From Terrimonas ferruginea DSM 30193 (lineage in GTDB: Bacteria > Bacteroidota > Bacteroidia > Chitinophagales > Chitinophagaceae), in contig NZ_KE384400.1 of assembly GCF_000425585.1 (NCBI RefSeq), positions 299,406 through 363,405 of the forward strand: DNA of 64,000 bases. The letters run 5' to 3'. Shown here piece by piece: positions 7,718 to 16,707 of this stretch (its first letter is position 1; the number at the start of each line of letters is the position of its first letter). The notes below the pieces were generated by a model that saw only the letters and a program-made list of their open reading frames with translations, searched no databases and was not told where the DNA came from. The translations under genes and the position numbers were made by a program.

Positions 7718-9613
7718 TTTCCTGTTTACTGCCAGTGCAAGAGAAATGGCCGTACCATTTCCCGGAGAAGATTCGATCTGGTAATCGCCATTCAGCAGTT
7801 TTATTCTTGCCAATAAATTATACAACCCGATACCATTGCTTCGAAGCTGCGCCGCATCAAAACCTTTCCCGTTATCTTCTATCACCAGCGAGAGCTGATC
7901 ATTTTCCATTCCCAACTGCACGAGCGCCTGCGTTGCCCCTGAATGTTTCTGGATATTATTGACTGCTTCCTGGATAACCCGGTAAATCAGCAATTGCGAT
8001 TCCTCCGGCATACCGGGTAGTTGGCCGGTAATATATACCTGTATCTCAAGATGATCGTTGCTCACCCGCGCACAGTAGCTTTTTACGGCATATTCCAATC
8101 CTTCGCGAAGCAAAATTTCCGGCGCCAGGTTATGCGAAAGACTCCTGATCTCATGAAGGGCATTTTCTACCAGGTCCACGGCTTTGCCGCACAGCGGTGC
8201 CTTGCTTTGATCGATGCCAACCTGTAATGTATACAAATGCATTTTTGCAGCAGACAGGGTACTGCCTACGCCATCGTGCAGCTCGCGTGCCGTACGTGTA
8301 CGTTCCTGCTCTTCTCCCTGCAACCGGGCCTGCAGCAAGGCCGCATTCCTTTTGGATTGATTGGCTTTTCTTTTTTGCTTACGCACAAGATAACCACCGG
8401 CAACCAACAGCATCAAGACAACGATAAGCGCGATCGCCAAACCGATCCACGCATTCTTTCGCTGAAGCTGGTTGTGCTGCTGGCTCAACCGTAATTCCTG
8501 CCTGGCAAGCGTCTTCTCTTTATCGGAAGTCTGGTAACGGATCTCCAGTTCCTGCACAGACATCCGCGTGGCATGATTCACCAGCGAATCATTCAGCTCG
8601 GTATATTTTTGCAAAAGGTCAAATGCCTGTGCCGGCAGGTTCAATTTCGATTTGATCTCAGCGGCCTGCTTATACAATTCGCGTAATTCAATTTTAGATA
8701 AATGTTCTTCCGCGAGTGACAATACGCCATCGATGTATTTCCCTGCCAGTGACAACTGCCCCATAGCCTGATACGTACCTGCAAGTCCTGACAGAATACG
8801 CACTTCGTAATCGTCGGAAGCTTCCTCATTAATCATCTCACGCGCTTTCTCATATGCATCGATGGATTCCTGATAGCGTTTAAAATGCCGGTAAATTTCA
8901 CCAAGATTAATATAGGCCGTCATCGTGGTGGCCTGTGGTGTTTTATGCTGCAACAGCAGCGTCTGACGGCTGTGGAGCAATGCAGAATCATAATGTCCGT
9001 TCAGTACTTCGCTCACGGCCAGATTGACAAGGCTATTGGCAATCTGCACCGAATCATCCATTTCCCTCGCCAGCGCATATCCCTTCCGGGCATAGTGCAG
9101 GCTTTTTTCTTTATCCTTTAATTCAAAAAAAATAGAAGCAAAATTGGAATAGAATTTCTGCATCGTCTGCCGTTCATTCAATTGTTCAGCTATCTCCAAT
9201 GCCGATACGAGGTGTTCGGTAGCCGTGCGCATCATGCCTTTTTCCTGGTATTGCAGCGCCATGTTGTTAAAGGCATTTGCTTCTTTCCTTTTATCGCCGG
9301 TCTGGCGGGCAACGGTCAGTTGTTCCGTCGCCACCTCAAGCGCTTCATCGAAGCGAAGCTGGCTGTAAAGCAAACCGGTATAACGGCCTGTGTACTCCAG
9401 GAAGCCGGGATAGAATTCGATGGAACGGGCGAGCTGTCCGGCTTGCTTATAAAAGATCTCGGCCGAGTCCAGTTTGCCGGCCGTCCAGCTGGTTCTTGCA
9501 CGCGCCAGCAAATCATTGACAGTAGTGGTATCGCGGTCATTACTTCCAAAGCAATGGAAAGCCGGACAAAGCAATACCAGGAGCAGGTAACGTTTAGATA
9601 AGGAGTTAAGCAT
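7697..9613 (-). CDS. TPR-containing HisKA_3-type sensor histidine kinase
   Basis: 638 residues from the ATG at 9613 (MLNSLSKRYLLLV, giving a signal peptide). The periplasmic part (about 30-365) consists of tetratricopeptide repeats (for example ANAFNNMALQYQEKG and ANSLVNLAVSEVLNG). A transmembrane helix follows (IGLAIALIVVLMLLVAGGYLV), then a HisKA_3 dimerisation domain with phosphoacceptor H446 in ARELHDGVG, and a HATPase domain with VIQEAVNNIQKHS and DNGKGFD...NGIGL. This is the NarX/DesK-like architecture that pairs with NarL-type regulators. The 3' ends of kinase and regulator overlap on opposite strands, an arrangement that could allow antisense interference. The ligand is unknown. Confidence 0.9.
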   Translation of the reverse strand: MLNSLSKRYLLLVLLCPAFHCFGSNDRDTTTVNDLLARARTSWTAGKLDSAEIFYKQAGQLARSIEFYPGFLEYTGRYTGLLYSQLRFDEALEVATEQLTVARQTGDKRKEANAFNNMALQYQEKGMMRTATEHLVSALEIAEQLNERQTMQKFYSNFASIFFELKDKEKSLHYARKGYALAREMDDSVQIANSLVNLAVSEVLNGHYDSALLHSRQTLLLQHKTPQATTMTAYINLGEIYRHFKRYQESIDAYEKAREMINEEASDDYEVRILSGLAGTYQAMGQLSLAGKYIDGVLSLAEEHLSKIELRELYKQAAEIKSKLNLPAQAFDLLQKYTELNDSLVNHATRMSVQELEIRYQTSDKEKTLARQELRLSQQHNQLQRKNAWIGLAIALIVVLMLLVAGGYLVRKQKRKANQSKRNAALLQARLQGEEQERTRTARELHDGVGSTLSAAKMHLYTLQVGIDQSKAPLCGKAVDLVENALHEIRSLSHNLAPEILLREGLEYAVKSYCARVSNDHLEIQVYITGQLPGMPEESQLLIYRVIQEAVNNIQKHSGATQALVQLGMENDQLSLVIEDNGKGFDAAQLRSNGIGLYNLLARIKLLNGDYQIESSPGNGTAISLALAVNRKSGNQVA

Positions 9614-9705
9614 GGTTGTAAGGGATGCAGGTCGTAAAAATAGCCGAAACCGGCAAACATAGGACAACCGGCCATCCTTTTACCCTTTAAGAAAAACATA
9701 AAAAA

Positions 9706-9730
9706 AGCCCGCCGTTTTTTGCGGCGGGCT
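9706..9730 (-). terminator. Intrinsic terminator after the TonB-receptor operon
   Basis: The 9-base stem AGCCCGCCG (9706-9714) / CGGCGGGCT (9722-9730) is followed, in minus-strand reading, by a run of seven U residues. It ends the transcript whose last gene stops at 9751. Confidence 0.88.
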
Positions 9731-9750
9731 AACATTTGTAAGGAAATGAA

Positions 9751-10320
9751 TTACTGTACGCGGGTAACGAAGTTCACTTCGATATCTGTCCCGGACTTGG
9801 GACTGTCTACAGCATCTGCGGCGGCTTTACCGGGAGGATTGCCGGGATAGTGGCGCAGTACAACCCGGATAGAGCCGGTTGCTGCGGCAGTGGTGGTCCA
9901 GGTACTGGTGAGACCGACAGGCACACCGTTGCTGTCGTTGTCAAGATTGGAAACCGTGATATTGCTGCCTGCAGCAGGGATGTAATAGAAGCGGTGCGCA
10001 TCTTTTTCTTCTTCGATCTCGGTCGTGATATCGTCTACCGGATTGGCCGTAACGTTCAGCAACTGCACGCTCACATTATAAGTCTTTGATGGAGCCAGTA
10101 CGATATCCTGTTGCACAGGAGCCAGTCCGCCCGGACCATCCGCATCCTCAAACTGATAAGTGAGCGTAGTGCCACCGCCCACGGGTACAAAGGTGAGTTT
10201 CATGGTGGTGATCACTTCTTCATCATTTGTTTCTGTTTCGTCCTTATCCTTTTTACATGAGGTCAATACCAGGCCTGTTGCGAATGCTGCAAAGGCAATT
10301 TTCATTAACTGTTTTTTCAT
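9751..10320 (-). CDS. TonB-receptor-associated lipoprotein
   Basis: 189 residues with a lipoprotein signal (ATGLVLTSCKKDKDE; Cys at 22). The mature protein starts with an acidic linker and the stretch EEVITTMKLTFVP, then a beta-rich domain with TYQFEDADGPGG, a segment rich in acidic residues before HRFYY, and DNDSNGVPVGLTSTWTT. Database annotations of similar proteins use the name 'type 1 periplasmic binding fold superfamily protein', and they repeatedly sit beside a TonB-dependent receptor, as here (38 bases downstream). The name is from memory and is not proof of fold. A role as surface partner of the receptor, perhaps in metal capture, is inference. Confidence 0.65.
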   Translation of the reverse strand: MKKQLMKIAFAAFATGLVLTSCKKDKDETETNDEEVITTMKLTFVPVGGGTTLTYQFEDADGPGGLAPVQQDIVLAPSKTYNVSVQLLNVTANPVDDITTEIEEEKDAHRFYYIPAAGSNITVSNLDNDSNGVPVGLTSTWTTTAAATGSIRVVLRHYPGNPPGKAAADAVDSPKSGTDIEVNFVTRVQ

Positions 10321-10358
10321 TTTCGTTGATTTTAAATAATGAGAAGAATGTATGATTA

Positions 10359-12677
10359 TTATTTATTGCCATTATTAATGGGCACGCGTAAGCGAAAGCC
10401 GATGTTGCGTCCCTGCTCATCCGTGAAATAGCGCATGCTGTTTAAATAATCGCGGTAACGCGTATTGAGCAGGTTCTGCACACCTATGCCAAACGTCAAT
10501 GGTACATTGCCGGCTTTCACCGTAGTAGAAGCATTGAGCGCTATCAGATCGTAAGCGGCAGGAGGTGCTTTATAGTCTTGTTTACCATTTGTTTCGTCCG
10601 GCACGCGCCGCTGACGATCCACATGCTGCCAGCTGGCCGATATATAACTGTCTTTCCATCGTCCTTTGTCCTTGAACTGGTAGGTAAGTTCATTGGTATA
10701 ACGATTAGAAGGCATCCAGATCAGCCAGTCGTTGCGGCTACGGTCTTTGGCATAGAGAATGGAAAGTTTTCCTTCCCACTCGAGGCGTGGAAGAATTTTG
10801 GCAGTCAATGCCAGATCGGTTCCGTACAGCAGTGCATTGGTCTGCGTGTATTCAATCAGCGGGAACGCACCCGCAATCGTCAATACGGGTTCATCCGGAC
10901 GCGGTTGCTGGTAAATAAAGTCATGGATATAATTGGCATAAACCTGCCAGTCAGCGCTGAACTTTTTAGACGGTGCATCATAACGCACACCGGCTGTGCT
11001 GTTCAGCGAACGTTCGGGTTTGAGAAAAATATTTCCTTTTTCATACGTAGCCGTTCCGTGGTGAATACCATCGCTCAGCAATTCATTCACATAAGGTGCG
11101 CGGGTGGACAAACTGATGCCTGTCTGTATGCTCCACGGAGCAGATGGCCGGTATTGCGCCTGCACGGATGCAGCCAATGTCGAGAAAGAGAAATTATAAT
11201 CGAGCGTATCGCCATTGAATTTCAGGCGGCGCGTATCGATGTTTTTCGCATCATAACGAACACCCGCCTGCAATTCCCATTTATGCTTACGCCATTTCTC
11301 CAACGCATAGGCACCAATCGTGTGGGAAAAATAGTTGGGAATGAAATAACGTCCGCTGTAGCTGTTGTCCTGTTGCATGAACGACACACCGGCCATGCCG
11401 GTAAAATTGCCGATACGCGGATGTTCCCAACTCAGGTCTTCGGTAAATGTAGCAATGGAGAGATCAAGTTGCGGGCTTGTGTTGGACGAACTTCTTACGA
11501 TATCGTACTCCCGGCGGTGATTGAACTGTCCTGCTACAGAAACGGTAAACTTATGTTCACCTAAAGAGAAGCCCGATTTTATTTTTGCTAACTGATGGCT
11601 TACCTGCTGATAGGGACGGTTGATCGAATAAGTCTGTTGGCCCAGGAAAACAGGATCAGGTTTTTCCGCATTGATCGCATTTAAAAGATCCGTCAGGTTG
11701 CCAATGTGTGAGCCGGGAAAGATGCCGATCTTGGTATTGAACTGGCTGTAGAAAACTTCGGTATTGAATTTTTCCTTTTTCCAACCTGCGGTCACTGAAA
11801 AATTCGCTTCGCGGGAGGCGGTATTGTTAAGACGGTAATCGGGCGTATTGATATTGCCCCCCTGGCGGAATGTGCCTTGCAAACGGTAGCGGAATGCCGG
11901 CACTTTTTTCAGTTGCTGCTCCCATACACCGGACATCACATACTGCCTGTTATTGGTAAAATAACCGGTATTCAATTCGGCAGCATACCCGGGTTGATCG
12001 CGCAAAGGACGCGGCTCCACGAGAATAACACCACCAATGGCATCGGAACCATACCGCAATTCATCCACGCCTTTTACCACCGACAATTTGCCGGCGATGA
12101 ATGGATCAATCTCGGGTGCGTGTTCATTTCCCCACTGTTGACCTTCCTGCCTTACGCCGTTGTTAATCGTGAGCAAACGGCTGCTGTGCAGACCATGTAT
12201 AACAGGCTTGGAAATAGTAGAACCTGTTTGCAACAACGTTACGCCGTTGATACGGCTGAGTGCTTCGGCCAGTGTTTTGCCACGCGTTTCTTCCAGGTCA
12301 CGGGCGGTGATCTGCTGACGTCCTGCTGGTTTGGGTTGTTGTGATTCCACCACGATCTCCCCCAATGTTTTGCGCGCGTGTGGCAACAAAAGATCGAGGT
12401 GCTGATCGCGTGAAAGGACAATACGTTTTGTTTGAAGATCACAGCTAACGTGCGTAATCTCCAGCGTATAGGTGCCGGGACAAAGATTGGTAAAACGGAA
12501 ATCTCCGTTCTGATCCGTGAATACCTGCTGACCTGTTTCCTGCAACTTTACAGTAGCGGCCGCCAGTTTCTCACGTGTATCAAGGTCTTCGGCATGTCCT
12601 GATAGCGTTAACGCACAGGTTTGTGCGGAGCTCTCCCCGACCCAGACGGCCAGAAAGAGAAACAATAAATACTTCAA
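10359..12677 (-). CDS. TonB-dependent outer-membrane receptor
   Basis: 772 residues. A signal peptide (to about 18) precedes a carboxypeptidase-regulatory-like domain (about 22-100), the plug (about 110-225; ALSRINGVTLLQTG, then GSDAIGGVILVEPRP) and a 22-strand-type beta-barrel ending RYRDYLNSMRYF through GFRLRVPIN. It lacks the SusC signature and its genetic partner is not SusD, so a small ligand such as a metal chelate is more likely than a glycan. The plug segment NNGVRQEGQQWGNEHAPEID is rich in His/Glu/Asp. In such three-gene sets zinc or copper has been suggested, but the sequence does not settle it. It is the middle gene of a minus-strand operon. Confidence 0.9.
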   Translation of the reverse strand: MKYLLFLFLAVWVGESSAQTCALTLSGHAEDLDTREKLAAATVKLQETGQQVFTDQNGDFRFTNLCPGTYTLEITHVSCDLQTKRIVLSRDQHLDLLLPHARKTLGEIVVESQQPKPAGRQQITARDLEETRGKTLAEALSRINGVTLLQTGSTISKPVIHGLHSSRLLTINNGVRQEGQQWGNEHAPEIDPFIAGKLSVVKGVDELRYGSDAIGGVILVEPRPLRDQPGYAAELNTGYFTNNRQYVMSGVWEQQLKKVPAFRYRLQGTFRQGGNINTPDYRLNNTASREANFSVTAGWKKEKFNTEVFYSQFNTKIGIFPGSHIGNLTDLLNAINAEKPDPVFLGQQTYSINRPYQQVSHQLAKIKSGFSLGEHKFTVSVAGQFNHRREYDIVRSSSNTSPQLDLSIATFTEDLSWEHPRIGNFTGMAGVSFMQQDNSYSGRYFIPNYFSHTIGAYALEKWRKHKWELQAGVRYDAKNIDTRRLKFNGDTLDYNFSFSTLAASVQAQYRPSAPWSIQTGISLSTRAPYVNELLSDGIHHGTATYEKGNIFLKPERSLNSTAGVRYDAPSKKFSADWQVYANYIHDFIYQQPRPDEPVLTIAGAFPLIEYTQTNALLYGTDLALTAKILPRLEWEGKLSILYAKDRSRNDWLIWMPSNRYTNELTYQFKDKGRWKDSYISASWQHVDRQRRVPDETNGKQDYKAPPAAYDLIALNASTTVKAGNVPLTFGIGVQNLLNTRYRDYLNSMRYFTDEQGRNIGFRLRVPINNGNK

Positions 12678-12734
12678 AGCTGAAAAATTGAATAAACAAG
12701 AGTGGACAGCTCATTGCTGCCATGTAAAGGGAGA

Positions 12735-13103
12735 TCAGCCCAGTGAGGGCGGGCCACGTTGGGCATGCACACGATTAACAGCGGTAAGGATCACAGAAGT
12801 CCAGTCCGTCTGTTGAGGTGTATAAAATGAGCGCGGAATAACACTGACCGCTATCTCATCTTGTTCGGTGAAGGGGGAAGTAGCAACGAGTTTGTTGCAA
12901 TCGCATTGAATACCGGTATCGCGCAGGTGATATTTGCCATCAAGCGGAATATCACACACCGCCGTGTCGGTATGACCGGCAAAGATGTCGTGCCAGTAGC
13001 GGCGTGGCGTGGTACTGATCGTAAAAATCAGCAACAGCATCAGCGCTAATAAGGACCGTATGGATGATTTGTTCTGCAAATAATTTTTGCTACTTAGTTG
13101 CAA
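12735..13103 (-). CDS. Small membrane-anchored protein upstream of TonB receptor
   Basis: 122 residues with one hydrophobic segment (about 16-31, SLLALMLLLIFTIST) that serves as signal anchor or signal peptide. It contains CDIPLDGKYHLRDTGIQCDCNKL, with three Cys residues that could bind a metal or form disulfides, and ends in RGPPSLG. Short proteins ending in RGPP are familiar upstream of TonB-dependent receptors and metal-linked genes in Bacteroidota, but no function is known to me. It is the first gene of the operon, 57 bases upstream of the receptor start. Confidence 0.6.
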   Translation of the reverse strand: MQLSSKNYLQNKSSIRSLLALMLLLIFTISTTPRRYWHDIFAGHTDTAVCDIPLDGKYHLRDTGIQCDCNKLVATSPFTEQDEIAVSVIPRSFYTPQQTDWTSVILTAVNRVHAQRGPPSLG

Positions 13104-13132
13104 AACTAGGGAATATTTGATAAAACGGCCAT

Positions 13133-14032
13133 TTATATAAAACTTTCTTCCACAAGGGCTCTGTTAATAAGCGCACCGGCCCTGGAGCCTGCACTCACGG
13201 CAAGGCTAACCGAACGCATTGGGTTACAATTGTCGCCAGCCGCATAAACTCCTTTTACGGTTGTTTCCTGGAAGTCATTTACCACCAGCATTCCCGTGTC
13301 GTCCAATTGGCAACCCAACTGTTCAGGAGCCGGACAATGTTGCCGCTTTGGTGCGTGTGTATACATTACTTCAAGTGGCAATACCTGCCCGTTGGCAAAC
13401 TCTACGCCGTGTAATCGTCCGTTATCATGATGAAGACGTATTACTTTATCGTGGATAATGTCGATGCCGTGTTTGCGGATCAATCTCTCCTGTTCTGCAT
13501 CCGGTTCGGGGCCGCCGTCGGTCAGCAGGATCAATTTTTTCGTCCATTGGAAAAGCAGGCGGCTCATTTCAAAAGCGGCAGGACCGGAAGCAAGAATACC
13601 TGTGAGGCGGCCTTTCACTTCATAGCCGTGGCAATAGGGGCAATGTAAAACGGATTTGCCCCAACAGGCCTCCAGCCCTTCCGGTTTGGAGAGCTCATCG
13701 TACACGCCGGTGGCAAATAAAATTTTGCCTGCGGCAAAATCTCCTTCATGCGTATTGACGATAAAATTTCCATTGACGCCGGTTACACTTGTTACGGTAG
13801 CATTTGTCCATGTAATAGTTGAATAAGCTGCTACCTGGCGGCGTGCTTCTTCGCGTAATTGAGCGGGTGGTACGCCATCGCCCAGCAAAAAATTATGGGA
13901 GAAAGGCGTGAAGCGGTTGCAGGGTTTTCCGTTATCGATAATACGTACGCTACGCAATGAGCGGCCGAGTGCCATGGCCGCGGAGAGACCGGCATAACTG
14001 CCGCCTATGATGATTACTTCGGAGTGGTCCAT
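13133..14032 (-). CDS. Thioredoxin-reductase-like NAD(P)/FAD-dependent oxidoreductase
   Basis: 299 residues. The N-terminal FAD motif is IIIGGSYAGLSAAMALGR. The redox-active CPYC lies in the NADPH domain (HCPYCHGYEVKGR), and the C-terminal FAD motif is VKGVYAAGDNCNPM. Length and layout match low-molecular-weight thioredoxin reductase relatives, though the second nucleotide motif (GILASGPAAFEMS) deviates from GxGxxA, so the electron donor and acceptor may differ from thioredoxin. No thioredoxin gene is adjacent. The gene starts 107 bases from the palindrome array and reads away from it; it is 30 bases upstream of the TonB-set operon on the same strand. Confidence 0.85.
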   Translation of the reverse strand: MDHSEVIIIGGSYAGLSAAMALGRSLRSVRIIDNGKPCNRFTPFSHNFLLGDGVPPAQLREEARRQVAAYSTITWTNATVTSVTGVNGNFIVNTHEGDFAAGKILFATGVYDELSKPEGLEACWGKSVLHCPYCHGYEVKGRLTGILASGPAAFEMSRLLFQWTKKLILLTDGGPEPDAEQERLIRKHGIDIIHDKVIRLHHDNGRLHGVEFANGQVLPLEVMYTHAPKRQHCPAPEQLGCQLDDTGMLVVNDFQETTVKGVYAAGDNCNPMRSVSLAVSAGSRAGALINRALVEESFI

Positions 14033-14138
14033 TGTAAGATTTTATAAATGCAACAATGATGCAAATATAGGAAATCTTATTAGGTTGGCACTACTCTTTT
14101 GCCTGTGCGTGTCTTGCGATATGGGGCACTCCGTTTTG

Positions 14139-14655
14139 TTGGTTCGTGTATACACGAACCAAGGGGAAAGTGGGAGCATGAGCATCGCCCCCGGTGCGTG
14201 TATTATGCACAGCACCGCGTCTTGCGATATAAGGCACTCCGCTTTGTTGGTTCGTGTATACACGAACCAAGGGCGGTGGGAACATGAGCATCCCCCGGTG
14301 CGTGTATTCACGCACCGCGTCTTGCGATATGAGGCACTCCGCTTTGTTGGTTCGTGTATACACGAACCAAGGGGGAAAGTGGGAGCATTCTCACTAACGC
14401 ACCGGAATCGTGTCCGGCAATTTGCAACACCCCGTTTTTGTTGGTTCGTGTATACACGAACCAAGGGGGAAAGTGGGAGCATTCTCACTAACGCACCGGA
14501 ATTCGGGTCTGGCAATTTGCAACACCCCGTTTTTTGTTGGTTCGTGTATACACGAACCAAGGAGGAAAGTGGGAGCATTCTCACTAACGCAGTGAATTCG
14601 TGTCCGGCAATTTGCAACACCCCGTTTTTTGTTGGTTCGTGAGGACCCGAACCCA
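14139..14655. repeat. Array of five 24-bp palindromes plus one degenerate copy
   Basis: GGTTCGTGTATACACGAACC, flanked by TT and AA, occurs identically at 14139-14162, 14247-14270, 14347-14370, 14441-14464 and 14537-14560. A decayed sixth copy is at 14632-14655. Spacing is 108, 100, 94, 96 and 95 bases. The intervening segments are themselves related (GGAAAGTGGGAGCAT, then TTGCAACACCCCG or TTGCGATATGAGGCACTCCG). An additional hairpin, CGGTGCGTG-TATT-CACGCACCG, is at 14296-14317. The open frames across the array repeat the palindrome and are not genes. Confidence 0.9.
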
Positions 14656-14660
14656 GGCAA

Positions 14661-14688
14661 CCTTACACCTTACACCCTACACCTTACT
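14661..14688. repeat. Four CCTTACA-type heptamers
   Basis: Four consecutive 7-base units (CCTTACA, CCTTACA, CCCTACA, CCTTACT) lie between the palindrome array and the 3' end of the next gene. They belong to the same style of 7-base intergenic repeats seen elsewhere in the window. Confidence 0.6.
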
Positions 14689-14691
14689 CCC

Positions 14692-15477
14692 TCAGCCTTT
14701 ATAATCCAGCTTAATCTTATACCGGTATATCTTATCATTGATCAACTGCTCCATCTTAATCACTTCCCTGGTACGTTTACTGATCCAGAATTTTTCCTGG
14801 TTGCCTTTTTCCGTATGGGTCAGTACCCAGCAATCCACTTTCCAGTTGTCAAATGTTTCGAGTGTTTCCGAAGCGGCGACTGTATAATGCGCTTTGGTCA
14901 GTGGTGCAGCAGTGCCGGGGTCATAAAACGGAATTTCGAAGACGGCACCCTCGCGGAACGGCAGCAGCGGAAAGATTTCCAGGTCCAGGTGCCAGTTCAG
15001 GCAAAATGAGTCTTTTGCCGTAACAAAAGCATTCCAGCGCTTCTTGGTGATGGCGGCAGTGTCTTTCTGTGAAATCTCTTTTGCATTTTCCCGGATACGT
15101 TTCTGTAAAAAATCAACCTCTACCATTCCTGTATTTTTCCACCAGAACTGGTGTTGCAGCGGCTCCATGGTCGCCGCATCATTGCCAGACGAAGCCGTAT
15201 GCAATACAGAGTCCTGGTCTTCCCAGGATTGATAGATATTTATTACAGGCCGGTTATTCAGCAACGTCCGGGTCACTTTTCTTGTCCATATGTGCTGATA
15301 AGATGAAGGTTTATCTTTATCCATTTTGATATAAACAAAGTAATGATTGACTCCCGGTTTCAGGGCGGCCGTTTCCAGCATTCCCCGGTTAACGCGGATA
15401 GTATCGCCGGCAGACACATTGGTTACAAAGCAGCCAATTGCCAAAACAAGCATCGCCATTGTCTTTTTCTTAAGCAT
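14692..15477 (-). CDS. Secreted protein of unknown function (DUF3108-like)
   Basis: 261 residues with a signal peptide (to about 23, VTNVSAGD). The rest is beta-rich with many Trp/Tyr residues, including NHYFVYIKMD, HQFWWKNTGMVEVDF and WKVDCWVLTH, and ends DKIYRYKIKLDYKG. The pattern of a conversion-type end (KFWISKRTREVIKMEQ) is shared by DUF3108-like periplasmic proteins, but the assignment is uncertain. No neighbouring gene is on the same strand within a short distance, so it is probably a single-gene transcript. No catalytic residues are apparent. Confidence 0.6.
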   Translation of the reverse strand: MLKKKTMAMLVLAIGCFVTNVSAGDTIRVNRGMLETAALKPGVNHYFVYIKMDKDKPSSYQHIWTRKVTRTLLNNRPVINIYQSWEDQDSVLHTASSGNDAATMEPLQHQFWWKNTGMVEVDFLQKRIRENAKEISQKDTAAITKKRWNAFVTAKDSFCLNWHLDLEIFPLLPFREGAVFEIPFYDPGTAAPLTKAHYTVAASETLETFDNWKVDCWVLTHTEKGNQEKFWISKRTREVIKMEQLINDKIYRYKIKLDYKG

Positions 15478-15663
15478 GTTATTTTTTTACAAACCTGAAT
15501 AAAAGCCCTGTACCGGTCAAGAAGAAAATGAAAATCAATTACCCTTGCTCAACATTATTAGTAGACCCAAATCTTGTTTTCGTAGACCTTTGATAGAGCG
15601 CGATGGTTCTTTGCATTGCAGAAAGCGGAAATCGCATAATTTACGAACGGCAAATTGTTTCCA

Positions 15664-16707
15664 ATGAACGGCATCCTAAAAAAGTCCTGGTTCACAAGTA
15701 TTCTGATCATTCTGTCCTACCTGGGATTCTGGGTGATCGTGCTGCAGTTTGCCGGTATGCAGAAGTTCTGGGATGGTTTCAAGTACTATCTCTGGCAGGT
15801 TCTTTATATCGGCGCCACCGGTTTTACATTGTATCATTTTGCTTTTCCCTTGCTCCGGCAACGACGCACTAAATGGCTTTTTCTTGTTGTGGTACTATCA
15901 TCCCTGCTACTCATGACAGTTGGTTATATTGGCTGGATATGGCTGGGAGGTATGGTCAATATTTTACAGAACGATCCGCGCGATCTCCGCAGCGCCGATT
16001 TTATTGCCCGCACGCTTATCTTCGAAATTTTCAGCCTGGCTTACTTTGCGTCGATCCGTCTTTATATCGATTCCGTGCAACTGCGCCTTGCCCACAAACA
16101 ACTCGAAGTAGAAAGAAAAATATCCGAACTTAATTACCTGAAGTCACAGACCAACCCGCATTTTCTTTTCAATACATTGAACAATATATATGCACTCTCA
16201 CGCAAGAACTCCGAAAAAGCACCGCAAAGTCTCCTGAGATTGTCCACCCTGTTGCGGTATATGCTCTACGAAACAAGTGCGCACCGCATTCCCGTTCAAA
16301 AAGAAATTTCCATCATCGAAGATTATCTCCAACTCGAGAAACTCCGGTATGATGGCTCGCTTGAGCTGAACTTTACGCATGACCTGGAAAATAAAAATGC
16401 ACTGATTCCCCCGCTGATTCTGCTGCCCCTGGTAGAAAATGCTTTTAAACATGGTGCGTCGGAAACACAGCATCGCCCTTTTGTTTACATCAACCTGAGC
16501 ATAAAAGAGCAACACCTGTATTTTGTAGTAAAAAATTCTTATTCAACTGAGGAACTGCCACACTCCGGTTACCGTGGCATAGGGCTGCATAACCTGCAGC
16601 AACACCTGCGATTATTGTATACAGATTATTCACTCGATCTTAAACCGGGAACGGATTCTTTTAACGCCTCACTCATCATCAACCTTTCGTCACATGCAAG
16701 TTTATAA
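15664..16707 (+). CDS. LytS/AgrC-type sensor histidine kinase (His_kinase PF06580)
   Basis: 347 residues from the ATG at 15664; a TTG three codons earlier is less likely. Four predicted membrane helices fill the first 130 residues (for example IILSYLGFWVIVLQFA and WLFLVVVLSSLLLMTVGYIGW). A short coiled linker (VERKISELNYLKSQ) leads to the kinase core with H166 in TNPHFLFNTLNNIYALS, and an ATPase part with LPLVENAFKHG and GIGLHNLQQHL. This class phosphorylates LytTR regulators, and the LytTR gene overlaps its last 14 bases. No extracellular sensor domain is present, so the signal is likely sensed in or near the membrane. Confidence 0.93.
   Translation: MNGILKKSWFTSILIILSYLGFWVIVLQFAGMQKFWDGFKYYLWQVLYIGATGFTLYHFAFPLLRQRRTKWLFLVVVLSSLLLMTVGYIGWIWLGGMVNILQNDPRDLRSADFIARTLIFEIFSLAYFASIRLYIDSVQLRLAHKQLEVERKISELNYLKSQTNPHFLFNTLNNIYALSRKNSEKAPQSLLRLSTLLRYMLYETSAHRIPVQKEISIIEDYLQLEKLRYDGSLELNFTHDLENKNALIPPLILLPLVENAFKHGASETQHRPFVYINLSIKEQHLYFVVKNSYSTEELPHSGYRGIGLHNLQQHLRLLYTDYSLDLKPGTDSFNASLIINLSSHASL

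Noticed and set aside
10578..11564. A 328-codon plus-strand open frame opposite the TonB receptor.
   Set aside because: It lies wholly antisense to a clear receptor gene; the composition is a codon shadow and no family is recognisable.
14139..14655. Possible CRISPR array because of evenly spaced identical repeats.
   Set aside because: Spacers are about 70-84 bases and homologous to each other, repeats are perfect palindromes, and no cas gene is in the window.
14007..14660. Several overlapping open frames on both strands with repeated VYTNQ or CIHEP peptides.
   Set aside because: They are translations of the palindrome array in different frames; the peptide repeats follow the DNA repeat and no start context or family exists.
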